Below are positions 44,762 to 53,406 of a stretch of 55,972 nucleotides of DNA, in pieces. Source of the DNA: an uncultured Alphaproteobacteria bacterium. GTDB lineage: Bacteria; Pseudomonadota; Alphaproteobacteria; HIMB59; GCA-002718135. The translations under genes were made by a program, and so were the position numbers. The first letter of the stretch is position 1. The number at the start of each line of letters is the position of its first letter. The DNA lies in the NCBI GenBank assembly GCA_902628835.1, contig CACOPD010000008.1, positions 1-55,972 on the forward strand, written 5' to 3'. Under the pieces are notes generated by a model. It worked only from the letters and a program-made list of their open reading frames with translations, ran no database searches and had not been told where the DNA came from.

Positions 44762-45462
44762 TTTATATTTCCTTTTTTAAAAAGATCTGGTCTTAATTCT
44801 TTAGTTTTTTCAAACGATTTTTCTTTTCTCCATTTATCAATTTTTTCATGATTACCTGATGTTAAGACATCTGGAACTTCATGTTTATTCCCCTGAATAT
44901 CTTCCCAGATTTGTGGTCTGGTATAATGAGGATATTCAAGTAGATTATTAGAAAAAGATTCTTCTAATAAACTTTGTGGCTGCCCTAATACTCCAGGAAT
45001 GAGACGAATACAACCTTCAACTAACACCTGAGCAGCAATCTCGCCCCCAGAAAGTACGTAATCTCCGATACTTATTTCCTGAAAACCTAGAATTTCTATA
45101 GCTCTATGATCAACTCCTTCAAATCTACCGCATAAAATAAGCATTTCATCATGTTTTGATAGATTATTAAGTTTGGCTTGAGATAATTTCTGACCCGATG
45201 GTGTAAGAAAAATTTTGCAGTAATTATTGGTTTTGAACGTGATTGAACTTAATGCTTTTTCTATCACATCTGGACGAATAACCATTCCAGGGCCTCCCCC
45301 AAAGGGTTCATCATCAACACTTCCTCTTTTATCAATTCCAAAATTATGTAGATTGACTATCTCGAGAGAAAATTTTTTATTGTTTAATGCATTTCCAATT
45401 ACAGAATATCCTAGTGAGCCAGGAAACATCTCAGGATAACAGGTTAAAATTACTACTCTCAT
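44758..45462 (-). CDS. trmD: tRNA (guanine-37-N1) methyltransferase
   Basis: TrmD makes m1G37 in tRNAs with a G36-G37 sequence, preventing +1 frameshifts. From the ATG at 45462 ([20 protein letters not shown]) it is 234 residues with the trefoil-knot SAM motifs [14 protein letters not shown] and [20 protein letters not shown] and the [19 protein letters not shown] region. A TTG three codons upstream is in frame but lies within rimM. It sits in rpsP-rimM-trmD-rplS, the nearly universal order. Confidence 0.96.
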   Translation of the reverse strand: MRVVILTCYPEMFPGSLGYSVIGNALNNKKFSLEIVNLHNFGIDKRGSVDDEPFGGGPGMVIRPDVIEKALSSITFKTNNYCKIFLTPSGQKLSQAKLNNLSKHDEMLILCGRFEGVDHRAIEILGFQEISIGDYVLSGGEIAAQVLVEGCIRLIPGVLGQPQSLLEESFSNNLLEYPHYTRPQIWEDIQGNKHEVPDVLTSGNHEKIDKWRKEKSFEKTKELRPDLFKKGNIK

Positions 45463-45463
45463 A

Positions 45464-45970
45464 TTAATCAAGAATACCAGGTATTGGATCAGCTATAATT
45501 TCTTTTTTATTGATATTAATTGATAAAATATTTGTTTTATCAAAAGGTATAAGAGTAAGTTTGGTATTATATTTTACTTCTAATAAATCACCTGCCCCAA
45601 AATTTTGAACACTTAAAACTTTTCCAATACTAGTATTGTCTTTCAAGAAAATCATGCATTCGATTAGATCGCTTATGTAAAACTCATTATCTTTTGTTTT
45701 TGGAAAAAATTTCTTATTTGAAAAAATTTTTTGACCCTTAAGCTCTAAAACATCTTCTCTAGAAAAGTATTTTTCAACTTGAACAACACACTTATTATTT
45801 TTGAATAAAATATTTTTAAAATTCCAAGCAACTGAACCATCAAAATTATAATAGTTTTTTAAATTTTTAAAAACTTCAAACGAGGTAGTCATCATATTAA
45901 CTTTTATTTCACCTTTTAATCCTAAAGGAGATCCAAACTGACCAACAAGAATAATATCTTTATTACTCAA
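45464..45970 (-). CDS. rimM: 16S rRNA processing protein RimM
   Basis: RimM binds S19 and helps mature the 30S head. The 168-residue protein has the N-terminal GQFGSPLGLKGEIKVN and the PRC-barrel half with EFYISDLIECMIFLKDN, GDLLEVKYN and the terminal PIPGILD. Its sequence is poorly conserved, as usual in this family; position between rpsP and trmD confirms it. Confidence 0.93.
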   Translation of the reverse strand: MSNKDIILVGQFGSPLGLKGEIKVNMMTTSFEVFKNLKNYYNFDGSVAWNFKNILFKNNKCVVQVEKYFSREDVLELKGQKIFSNKKFFPKTKDNEFYISDLIECMIFLKDNTSIGKVLSVQNFGAGDLLEVKYNTKLTLIPFDKTNILSININKKEIIADPIPGILD

Positions 45971-45984
45971 AGCAAAAATTGATT

Positions 45985-46440
45985 TTATTCTTTTTTAGCT
46001 TCTGCTTCTTCTGCTTTTGGCTCTTCAGCAGGTTGTGCATCTTCAGCTGGCTTAGCTTCTGCTTCTTCTGCTTTTGGTTCTTCTGGTGCAGCTTTCGCAG
46101 CTTCTTCTTTTTCTTTAGCAGCAGCTAAACGTTCCTGTGCTTTTTTCTTAGGAAGATGTTTTTTTGTTTTTTCAGTAATAATTGGTTTTTCCATCACACC
46201 AAGATTGCTAAGAAAAATAGAAATTCTATCTGATGGTTTTGCTCCTTTTGCAATCCATTCCTTAGCTTTGTCTAAATCCATTTTAACTCTATCAGCACTA
46301 TCCTTTGGAAGCATTGGGTTATAAGTTCCAATTTGATCTATAAATTTACCATCTCTAGCTCTTCTAGAATCAGCAACTACTATTCTATAAAATGGTCTTT
46401 TCTTAGCACCACCTCTTGATAATCTTATTCTTACTGGCAT
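45985..46440 (-). CDS. rpsP: Ribosomal protein S16 with acidic repeat tail
   Basis: S16 of the small subunit, needed for 30S assembly. The core is normal ([51 protein letters not shown]). After residue 102 it continues with a 50-residue Ala/Glu/Lys/Pro tail, in which [10 protein letters not shown] occurs twice, 19 residues apart. It lies 12 bases after ffh and 14 before rimM. Confidence 0.95.
   Translation of the reverse strand: MPVRIRLSRGGAKKRPFYRIVVADSRRARDGKFIDQIGTYNPMLPKDSADRVKMDLDKAKEWIAKGAKPSDRISIFLSNLGVMEKPIITEKTKKHLPKKKAQERLAAAKEKEEAAKAAPEEPKAEEAEAKPAEDAQPAEEPKAEEAEAKKE
45995..46077 (-). repeat. 57-base tandem duplication in the rpsP tail
   Basis: The 26-base string at 45995-46020 recurs identically at 46052-46077, a period of 57 bases (19 codons). 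It encodes the doubled [10 protein letters not shown] of the S16 tail, so the tail grew partly by in-frame duplication. Confidence 0.85.
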
Positions 46441-46452
46441 TTTATTTCCTTT

Positions 46453-47817
46453 CTAATTTATGTTTGGAGGAAGATTTCCTTGTAATTTTTGCATTAAATC
46501 ACTGGGAATTCCCCCTTTGCCCATTGATTTCATTCTCTTCATCATTTTTTGAGATTGGAGAAACTGTTTTAATAATCTGTTAACATCTTGAACTTTTGTT
46601 CCAGATCCTTTTGAAATTCTAATTTTACGTGAAGCCTTTATAATATCTGGATCAGCTCTTTCTTTTTTAGTCATTGAACTGATTATAGCTATTTGTTTAT
46701 CAATCATTGAATTAGAAATTTTATGTTCTGCCATTAACTTCTGCGCTTTTGAAACACCTGGCATCATAGAAAGTAAACCGGAGACTCCACCCATTTTACC
46801 CATTTGCTTTAATTGGTTGGCAAAATCTTCAAGATCAAATTTTCCTTTAGCAATCTTTTTTGCCATATCTTCCATTTCTTCTTTATCAATATTTTCAGCA
46901 GCCTTTTCGACAAGTGATACAATATCTCCCATACCTAAGATTCTTTGCGCAATTCTTTCAGGATGGAAGGGTTCAAAATTTTCTACTTTTTCACCTAGTC
47001 CTATAAATTTTATAGGAGAGTTTGTTATCGATTTAATTGATAGTGCTGCACCACCTCTACTATCACCATCTATTCGAGTCAAAATTGAACCAGTAATATT
47101 TATTGCATCACTAAAACTTTTTGCTACATTTGCAGCGTCTTGTCCTGTTAAAGCATCCGCTACTAATAACGTTTCGTCAGGTTTAAACTTATTTTCAATT
47201 TCTATTAATTCGCTCATTAACTTTTTATCTACAACTTGTCGTCCAGCAGTATCTAAAATAAGGATATCAAATAAATTTTTTTGAGCATAGTCTATAGAAT
47301 CATCAACAATTTTACTAGCTGATGATAAATGGTGACTAAAGAAATCTGAGCCAGTTTCTTCAGCTAATACTTTTAATTGTTCTTGTGCTGCTGGTCGATA
47401 AATGTCTGCTGATGCTAATAAAATTTTTTTCTTTGAAGACTTCTTTAAGAAATATGAAAGTTTTGCAATTGAGGTTGTTTTTCCAGAGCCCTGTAATCCA
47501 CAAAATAATATTTTAGTTAATTGAGAAGAAGATAAATTTAGAGATTTGTTTTCTGATCCAAGAATTTTTACAAGCTCATCTTGCACAAGCTTTATGATCA
47601 TTTGGTCTGGCTTAACAGATTTGAGAATTTCTTTTCCTAAAATTTTTGATTTGATAGAATTTATAAAGTCTTTTACTACAACCAGGGAAACATCTGCCTC
47701 CAAGAGAGCAATTCTAATTTCACGTAATGTAACTTCAAGATCTGTTTCTGATATAACAGCCTTACCTCGAATACTTTGAACAATTTTTTCAAATTTTGTG
47801 TTCAGTGTATCAAACAT
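46453..47817 (-). CDS. ffh: Signal recognition particle protein Ffh
   Basis: Ffh with 4.5S RNA recognises signal sequences and delivers ribosomes to FtsY. From the ATG at 47817 (FDTLNTKFEKIVQSIRGKAV) it is 454 residues: N domain, GTPase with GLQGSGKTTSIAKL, DTAGRQ, TRIDGDSRGGAAL and GLGEKVENFEPF, and the methionine-rich M domain (LKQFLQSQKMMKRMKSMG). The frame is open 20 codons upstream (to 47877), through the leader hairpin, but that extension has no family match. FtsY lies 2.3 kb away on the other strand. Confidence 0.97.
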   Translation of the reverse strand: MFDTLNTKFEKIVQSIRGKAVISETDLEVTLREIRIALLEADVSLVVVKDFINSIKSKILGKEILKSVKPDQMIIKLVQDELVKILGSENKSLNLSSSQLTKILFCGLQGSGKTTSIAKLSYFLKKSSKKKILLASADIYRPAAQEQLKVLAEETGSDFFSHHLSSASKIVDDSIDYAQKNLFDILILDTAGRQVVDKKLMSELIEIENKFKPDETLLVADALTGQDAANVAKSFSDAINITGSILTRIDGDSRGGAALSIKSITNSPIKFIGLGEKVENFEPFHPERIAQRILGMGDIVSLVEKAAENIDKEEMEDMAKKIAKGKFDLEDFANQLKQMGKMGGVSGLLSMMPGVSKAQKLMAEHKISNSMIDKQIAIISSMTKKERADPDIIKASRKIRISKGSGTKVQDVNRLLKQFLQSQKMMKRMKSMGKGGIPSDLMQKLQGNLPPNIN

Positions 47818-47837
47818 AAATCTCCAATAGCCTTTTA

Positions 47838-47868
47838 ACTCCAGGGCACGAAACTCGTGGGCTAGAGT
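47838..47868 (-). promoter_or_regulatory. Leader hairpin of ffh
   Basis: On the minus strand ACTCTAG pairs with CTGGAGT (one G-U), and inside it CACGA pairs with TCGTG around a GTT loop, with a symmetric CC/CC internal loop between the two stems. The 31-base element ends 20 bases before the ffh ATG. It is the most GC-rich part of the 197-base gap between ffh and dapF, and there is no T-run, so it is not a terminator. A cis-acting leader or the end of a small RNA is plausible; small RNAs upstream of ffh have been described in alphaproteobacteria. Confidence 0.6.
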
Positions 47869-48014
47869 ACCTATCACAATTGTAACAAGCTCAATTCGTT
47901 TACAAATATAGGATTTATTGGTGATCCTCTATTAGCTGAATAATTGAAAGTCAAGTATTCTTAAATTTCCCATATTTACTGAGATTTATCGATAAATTAG
48001 GTTATAAAACAAAT

Positions 48015-48833
48015 ATGCAAAAAGTAGACTTTATAAAGATGCATGGACTTGGGAACGATTTTGTTATCATAGATAAAAGGTCTAACAATATCGCAATTAC
48101 TGAAGATATTATTAAAAGACTCAGTGACAGAAGAACTGGGGCAGGATGTGATCAATTAATCACAATTAATAATACAAGTAATCAAAGTGCTGATGCTGAA
48201 ATTGAAATTTTTAATCCTGGTGGTGATAGAGCAGAAGCTTGTGGTAATGGAACACGCTGCGTGGCAAAAATATTATTTGATGAAGATTCAAATAAAGAAA
48301 TTTTAAAAATTCAATCTGATGCAGGAATATTAGAATCAAAAAAAATAGATAACAATATAAGTGTCAACATGGGTTTAATTAAAAATACTTGGGATAAAAT
48401 TCCTTTAAGTAAAGAAGTCAATACAATGAATATACCAATTTCAATTGATGGATATAGTAATGGGGTTGCTGTAAATGTAGGTAATCCACATATAGTTTTT
48501 TTTGGGAAATCGATCCAAAATACAGATCTTGAAAGTATAGGTCCTAAAATAGAAAATCATGATCTCTTTCCAAAAAAAACTAATGTTGAAATAGTTGAAA
48601 TCATTAATTCAAATTTAATTCAAATGAGAGTTTGGGAACGTGGAGTTGGAATCACGTTAGCTTGTGGTAGTGGTGCCTGTGCGGCTGTATATGCGGGGTG
48701 GAAAAAAGGATTGATTGAAAATAACGCTGAAGTGAAACTTGAAAAAGGATCACTGCATATAAATATAGTTAATAATGAAGCTATTATGACAGGACCTGCA
48801 GAAATAAGTTATCAGGGTAGTTTAGAAATTTAA
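48015..48833 (+). CDS. dapF: Diaminopimelate epimerase
   Basis: It interconverts LL- and meso-diaminopimelate for cell wall and lysine synthesis. The 272-residue protein starts FIKMHGLGNDFVIID, has the catalytic cysteines in EACGNGTRC and TLACGSGACAAVYA, and ends with the normal MTGPAEISYQGSLEI. It is first of dapF-mtaB-ftsY-yciB, with a 3-base gap to mtaB. The preceding gap (47869-48014) has no other feature. Confidence 0.95.
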   Translation: MQKVDFIKMHGLGNDFVIIDKRSNNIAITEDIIKRLSDRRTGAGCDQLITINNTSNQSADAEIEIFNPGGDRAEACGNGTRCVAKILFDEDSNKEILKIQSDAGILESKKIDNNISVNMGLIKNTWDKIPLSKEVNTMNIPISIDGYSNGVAVNVGNPHIVFFGKSIQNTDLESIGPKIENHDLFPKKTNVEIVEIINSNLIQMRVWERGVGITLACGSGACAAVYAGWKKGLIENNAEVKLEKGSLHINIVNNEAIMTGPAEISYQGSLEI

Positions 48834-48836
48834 TTT

Positions 48837-50096
48837 ATGAAAAATAAAAACCACATAGTTAATCTAGGTTGTAGATTGAATATTTATGAGGGTGAAATTA
48901 TCAAAAACCATCTTAAAACAAATAACTTAAATAATGTTACGGTCATAAATTCATGCGCAGTAACTGAAGAAGCTGAGAAAAAAGTTTCTTATGAAATTAG
49001 AAAGGCAAAAAAAAATTTTCCTAATAATACAATAATAGTTACAGGATGTGCGGCTCAAATCAATCCATTAAAATATAAAGATTTAAAAGAAGTAGACTCA
49101 GTAATTGGGAACACAGAAAAATTAGAAACTTTAACATGGAAAAATATCGATCAGTCTGAAAATTTTAAAGTAGGAAATATATTAGAAGAAAGTAAAACAG
49201 TACCTAATTCAATTGAAAAATTTGAAGGGAAATCGAGAGCTTATATTGAAATACAACAAGGTTGTAACCATCGCTGTACTTTTTGTATCATTCCATTTGG
49301 CAGAGGCAATAATAGAAGTGTGCCTGCTGGAGAAATAGTAGATAAAATAAAAAAAATTGTTAGCAATGGATATAATGAAGTAGTCTTAACAGGAGTAGAT
49401 ATAACTGATTATGGAAAAGATCTTCCTGCAAAACCTACTTTTTCAAACTTAATTAAAAGAATTCTAAAATTAGTACCTGAATTAAGACAACTGCGTTTGT
49501 CTTCAATTGACTGCGCTGAAATAGACGAAGATTTTTGGGATGTTTTAAAGGACGAAAGATTGATGCCTCATTTTCATATAAGTTTACAGGCTGGAAACAA
49601 TTTAATTTTGAAAAGAATGAAAAGAAGACATTCAAGGGAAATGGCAATTAATTTTTGTAAAAAAGTTCTATCTATTAGGAAAGATGCAACATTTGGTGCT
49701 GATATAATTGCTGGTTTTCCAACAGAGACAGAAACAATGTTTCAAGATTCAATTAAACTGGTTGATGAGTGTAATTTAACTCATCTTCATATTTTTCCTT
49801 ATTCACCAAGAGAAAAAACCCCTGCATCCAGAATGCCTCAAGTTCAAAAAAATATTATCAAAGATAGAGCAAGAAGACTTAGAGAAAAAGGTATTGAAAA
49901 ATTAAAACTACATTTAGAAAAAAATATTGGAAAAAAGGAACAAATTTTAATTGAAAGTAGAAAAGAAAATTTTTCACTTGGAAAAGATCAGCATTTTTTA
50001 AAAGTAAAACTTGAAGAAGAATTTAAAGAGGGGAATATAATATCCTGTATATACACAGGAGTAGAAAATGATACTTTATTAGCAAGAATAGCATGA
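48837..50096 (+). CDS. mtaB: tRNA t6A37 methylthiotransferase MtaB
   Basis: A radical-SAM enzyme that adds a methylthio group to t6A37 of tRNA. The 419-residue protein has the N-terminal UPF0004 domain with three cysteines (NLGCRLNIYE, NSCAVTEEAEKK, VTGCAAQ), the radical-SAM CxxxCxxC in QQGCNHRCTFCIIPFGRG, and the signature GADIIAGFPTETETMF. The CRLN motif and TEEAEKK favour MtaB over MiaB. Its stop overlaps the ftsY start by four bases. Confidence 0.93.
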   Translation: MKNKNHIVNLGCRLNIYEGEIIKNHLKTNNLNNVTVINSCAVTEEAEKKVSYEIRKAKKNFPNNTIIVTGCAAQINPLKYKDLKEVDSVIGNTEKLETLTWKNIDQSENFKVGNILEESKTVPNSIEKFEGKSRAYIEIQQGCNHRCTFCIIPFGRGNNRSVPAGEIVDKIKKIVSNGYNEVVLTGVDITDYGKDLPAKPTFSNLIKRILKLVPELRQLRLSSIDCAEIDEDFWDVLKDERLMPHFHISLQAGNNLILKRMKRRHSREMAINFCKKVLSIRKDATFGADIIAGFPTETETMFQDSIKLVDECNLTHLHIFPYSPREKTPASRMPQVQKNIIKDRARRLREKGIEKLKLHLEKNIGKKEQILIESRKENFSLGKDQHFLKVKLEEEFKEGNIISCIYTGVENDTLLARIA

Positions 50097-51013
50097 GTTT
50101 ATTCTCAATATTTAAAGATAAGTTAAGTAAAACTTCAAATATACTTTCTTTTAATATTTTAGAAATTTTAAAAAATAAAAAAATAGACAATTTAACTTTA
50201 GAAGAATTAGAAAATGTTCTTATTTCGTCTGATATTAGTTTAGATGTTGTAAATCAACTAATAGATTCTATAAAAAAAATAAAAATTTCAAATGATGATG
50301 GAATAAAAAATGTACTAGAAATCTTAGCTCAAAATATAGAAAGTATATTACTTCCAAGAGAACATGTTCTGATAAATGAAAAAAATGATGAAAAAAAAAT
50401 ATTAATTTTTGTTGGGGTAAACGGAAGTGGAAAGACGACTACTATTGGCAAAATTGCAAATAAAATTTTATTAAATAAAAAAATATTGATTGCAGCTTGT
50501 GACACATTTAGGGCAGCAGCTGTTGAGCAGTTGGAAAATTGGGCAAAAAAAAATAATAATGGTTTTATTGCTGGAAAAAGTAATCAAGATCCAGCAAGTG
50601 TAGCGTATCAAGCAACTGAAGAATTTGGAAAAGAAAATTATGATTTTTTACTTATAGATACTGCTGGAAGATTATCAAATAATACTAACCTCATTAATCA
50701 GCTAATTAAATTGAAGAATGTTATCTCAAAAGTAAATTCCTCTTTTAATATTGAAACTGTATTAGTTTTAGATGGAACGAATGGTTCGAACATGATTAAG
50801 CAAGTTGAAAAATTTGGAAATGAACTTAATGTATCAAGTCTTATAATAACTAAATTGGATGGCACTGCAAAAGGTGGGGCATTAATTTCAATTGCAAATA
50901 AATTTGAAATCCCTATAAGTTATGTTGGTCTTGGAGAAAGTATTGAGGATCTTGTAACCTTTAACTCTCAAAACTTTGCTAGATCTATTTTAAATCTTGA
51001 AGAACAAAAATGA
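50093..51013 (+). CDS. ftsY: Signal recognition particle receptor FtsY
   Basis: FtsY is the membrane-associated receptor of SRP. The 306-residue protein consists only of the NG core: helical N domain (residues 1-95) and GTPase with FVGVNGSGKTTTIGKIA, CDTFRAAAVEQL, DTAGRLSNN and TKLDGTAKGGALI. The acidic A domain found in enterobacterial FtsY is absent, as in many alphaproteobacteria. Its start and stop each overlap neighbours by four bases. Confidence 0.96.
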   Translation: MSLFSIFKDKLSKTSNILSFNILEILKNKKIDNLTLEELENVLISSDISLDVVNQLIDSIKKIKISNDDGIKNVLEILAQNIESILLPREHVLINEKNDEKKILIFVGVNGSGKTTTIGKIANKILLNKKILIAACDTFRAAAVEQLENWAKKNNNGFIAGKSNQDPASVAYQATEEFGKENYDFLLIDTAGRLSNNTNLINQLIKLKNVISKVNSSFNIETVLVLDGTNGSNMIKQVEKFGNELNVSSLIITKLDGTAKGGALISIANKFEIPISYVGLGESIEDLVTFNSQNFARSILNLEEQK

Positions 51014-51549
51014 AGTCATTTTATAAATTATTAATTGATATAGGACCACTTGCTGTATTCTTTATTTTTTATACAAGAAGTGGTCTTCAAGAAGCAATTC
51101 TTCCTCTTATGATTGCAACTGTAATTTCAGTAATCATTTCATATATACTTGAGAAAAAAATACCAATTATGCCAACTCTTGGAGCTGCGATTGTATTAGT
51201 ATTTGGAGGTCTAACAATTTATTTTGACAATGAAATTTTTATTAAAATGAAACCAACAATAATAAATATGGTCTTCGCTTTAATTTTATATGGAGGAGTG
51301 ATTGTTAAAAAACCACTTTTAAAATATCTTTTAGGCGCTGCACTTAAACTAGAAGAAGATGGGTGGAGAATATTAACTCAAAGGTGGATTGCTTTTTTTG
51401 TTGCACTAGCTGTTTTAAATGAAATTGTGTGGAGAACACAAAGTACTGATGTTTGGGTAAATTTTAAAGTTTTTGGTATCTTGCCAATTACATTTATTTT
51501 TACAATGACACAATTCCCTTTAATTAAAAAATATCAAATTGAAGATTAA
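51010..51549 (+). CDS. yciB: Inner membrane septation protein YciB/IspZ
   Basis: An integral membrane protein of the YciB (intracellular septation protein A) family, linked to envelope integrity and division. The 179-residue protein has five or six hydrophobic segments and the family motifs IDIGPLAVFFIFY, KKIPIMPTLGAAIVLVFGGLTI, YGGVIVKKPLLKYLLG and RWIAFFVALAVLNEIVWRTQSTDVWVNFKVFG. It overlaps the ftsY stop by four bases and meets the convergent pgk stop after one base. Confidence 0.93.
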   Translation: MKSFYKLLIDIGPLAVFFIFYTRSGLQEAILPLMIATVISVIISYILEKKIPIMPTLGAAIVLVFGGLTIYFDNEIFIKMKPTIINMVFALILYGGVIVKKPLLKYLLGAALKLEEDGWRILTQRWIAFFVALAVLNEIVWRTQSTDVWVNFKVFGILPITFIFTMTQFPLIKKYQIED

Positions 51550-51550
51550 A

Positions 51551-52747
51551 TTAAAAATTGTTTTCTCTTAATGCTATAAATCCTGGTGACTTATTTCCCT
51601 CAAGCCACTCTAAAAATGCACCCCCGGCTGTAGATAAATATTTAAATGCATCATTGGCTTTAGCTTTTTTTATTGCCGCAAGTGTATCTCCTCCTCCTGC
51701 TAAAGCATCTAATTGAGATTTACTTGAACAATTTTGTATAATATTTGCGACTGAAATCGTGCTTTTATCAAATGGACTATATTCAAATGCACCTAAAGGC
51801 CCATTCCATAATAGTGATTTAGATTTAAATATTTCATCTGAAATTAATTTTGTAGTTTGTTCACCAACATCTAGTATCATTTTGTCATTTGGAATATTAT
51901 TTATTGAACAAGTCTCAACATTTACTCTATCTTCTATTTTTTTTGAGCAGACAGCATCAATTGGTAAAAGTATTTTGCAATTTTTTGATTCTGCTTTTTT
52001 TTGTATCTTTTTTGCTAGTTGAATAAAATCATTTTCTACTAGAGAAGAACCAATGTTATAATTATTTGATAATAAAAAGGTATTAGCCATTGCACCTCCA
52101 ATTACTAGAGAGTCAAAAATTTCAACTAAATTTTCTAAAACTTTTATTTTTGTTGAAACTTTTGAACCTCCTATAATTGCTAGGTTTGGTTTGTCTGAAT
52201 TTTCTAAAAATTTATCTAAATTTTCTATTTCTTTTGAAAAACTTAATCCAGCGTATGAAGGTAAGTATTTAGTAATACCTGTTATAGATGCATGATTACG
52301 ATGAGATGCAGAAAACGCGTCATTAATATATATATCAAAACTAGAAGCTAATAATTTTGAAAAATTGAGATCATTTTTTTCTTCTTCAGCATTAAAACGA
52401 ATATTTTCTAATAGACAAATTTCCCCTAAATCCATTTCAGCAATTTTTATCTCAATTATTTTTTTCTCACAGTTAGCTAAAAAATGAATTGTATTTAGAT
52501 TTAAAAATTTTTTTAATTCTGAACATAAAAAATCAATGGAATATTTATTATTAACTTGACCTTTAGGTCGGCCAAAATGAGCAATTAAAAATACCTTATT
52601 TTTATTTTTAATTAGTTTTTTTAGTGTTGGTAAAATGGCATGAATTCTTGAATGATCTGTAATTGTCCCATCCAAAACTGGGACATTTAAATCAACTCGA
52701 ACAATTATGTTTTTGTTTTTACAGTCTAGATATCTTAATTCTTTCAT
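51551..52747 (-). CDS. pgk: Phosphoglycerate kinase
   Basis: It transfers phosphate from 1,3-bisphosphoglycerate to ADP. The 398-residue protein has RVDLNVPVLDG, LIAHFGRPKG, CLLENIRFNAEEEKND, FSASHRNHASITG and the C-terminal GGGDTLAAI and STAGGAFLEWLEG. It is transcribed alone. Its gene is divergent from gcrA with a 138-base gap (52748-52885) that is AT-rich and without a clear motif. Confidence 0.97.
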   Translation of the reverse strand: MKELRYLDCKNKNIIVRVDLNVPVLDGTITDHSRIHAILPTLKKLIKNKNKVFLIAHFGRPKGQVNNKYSIDFLCSELKKFLNLNTIHFLANCEKKIIEIKIAEMDLGEICLLENIRFNAEEEKNDLNFSKLLASSFDIYINDAFSASHRNHASITGITKYLPSYAGLSFSKEIENLDKFLENSDKPNLAIIGGSKVSTKIKVLENLVEIFDSLVIGGAMANTFLLSNNYNIGSSLVENDFIQLAKKIQKKAESKNCKILLPIDAVCSKKIEDRVNVETCSINNIPNDKMILDVGEQTTKLISDEIFKSKSLLWNGPLGAFEYSPFDKSTISVANIIQNCSSKSQLDALAGGGDTLAAIKKAKANDAFKYLSTAGGAFLEWLEGNKSPGFIALRENNF

Positions 52748-52885
52748 TTCTATTCACATGTATATAAAAAAAATGCTGGAAATCATTGATTTTTTTTAAA
52801 AATTTGCAGTTTTATCTTTTTTAATACATATATTTAGTATATTAAACCTTTTTTAAGCTACTAAATGTAGTAATGGAGATTGATA

Positions 52886-53356
52886 ATGCCTTGGGATGAT
52901 AATAATGTAGCAAAACTTAGAGATTTGTGGGACCAAGGTCTACCGACAGCACAAATTGGAAAATTACTAGGTTTCACTAAAAACGCGGTTGTAGGCAAAG
53001 CTCATAGAATTGGACTCGAGAGAAGACCATCTCCTATAAGAAGAACAGCGGTTAAGCCTGATCGAAAAAAAGCTAGATCTCCAGTAATGCCAAAATTAAA
53101 TTTTGAAAGCACCAAAGAAACAGAAAGTATCTCTGCAGAGCCTGCTGTTTTCCAACCGGTAGTTAAGAATTTATTCAACACAGCTCCAAAGAGAGGCTGT
53201 GAATGGCCTGAAGGACATCCTGATGAAACTGACTTTCATTTTTGTGGTAAAGATAGGTTTGAAGATAAACCTTATTGCTTAGATCATTGTGCTGTTGCAT
53301 ATGTTGTCCCTGAAAAAGAAGAAAACGAAAAGACAGAATTAAATAATACGATTTAA
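52886..53356 (+). CDS. gcrA: GcrA cell-cycle regulator
   Basis: GcrA is an alphaproteobacterial transcription regulator that binds RNA polymerase sigma70 and prefers promoters with methylated GANTC in Caulobacter. From the ATG at 52886 the 156-residue protein has the N-terminal helix-turn-helix-like domain (PWDDNNVAKLRDLW, LLGFTKNAVVGKAHRIGL), a basic linker (RRPSPIRRTAVKPDRKKAR), and the C-terminal polymerase-binding domain with GCEWPEGHPDETDFHFCG and PYCLDHCAVAYV. A TTG two codons upstream is in frame but the ATG has the GGAG spacing. No ccrM gene is in the window. Confidence 0.93.
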   Translation: MPWDDNNVAKLRDLWDQGLPTAQIGKLLGFTKNAVVGKAHRIGLERRPSPIRRTAVKPDRKKARSPVMPKLNFESTKETESISAEPAVFQPVVKNLFNTAPKRGCEWPEGHPDETDFHFCGKDRFEDKPYCLDHCAVAYVVPEKEENEKTELNNTI

Positions 53357-53406
53357 TAATATTAAAAATTCTAGAAATAAAAAATCAAACTGTTATCTGT
53401 TAAAAT

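Noticed and set aside
46817..47284. 155-codon open frame on the plus strand, antisense to ffh
   Set aside because: It lies wholly inside the well-conserved ffh gene, is Ser/Phe/Ile-rich as expected for an antisense shadow, and has no family match or ribosome-binding site.
47818..47877. 20-residue N-terminal extension of Ffh
   Set aside because: It reads through the leader hairpin and lacks any likeness to Ffh; the ATG at 47817 fits the family start.
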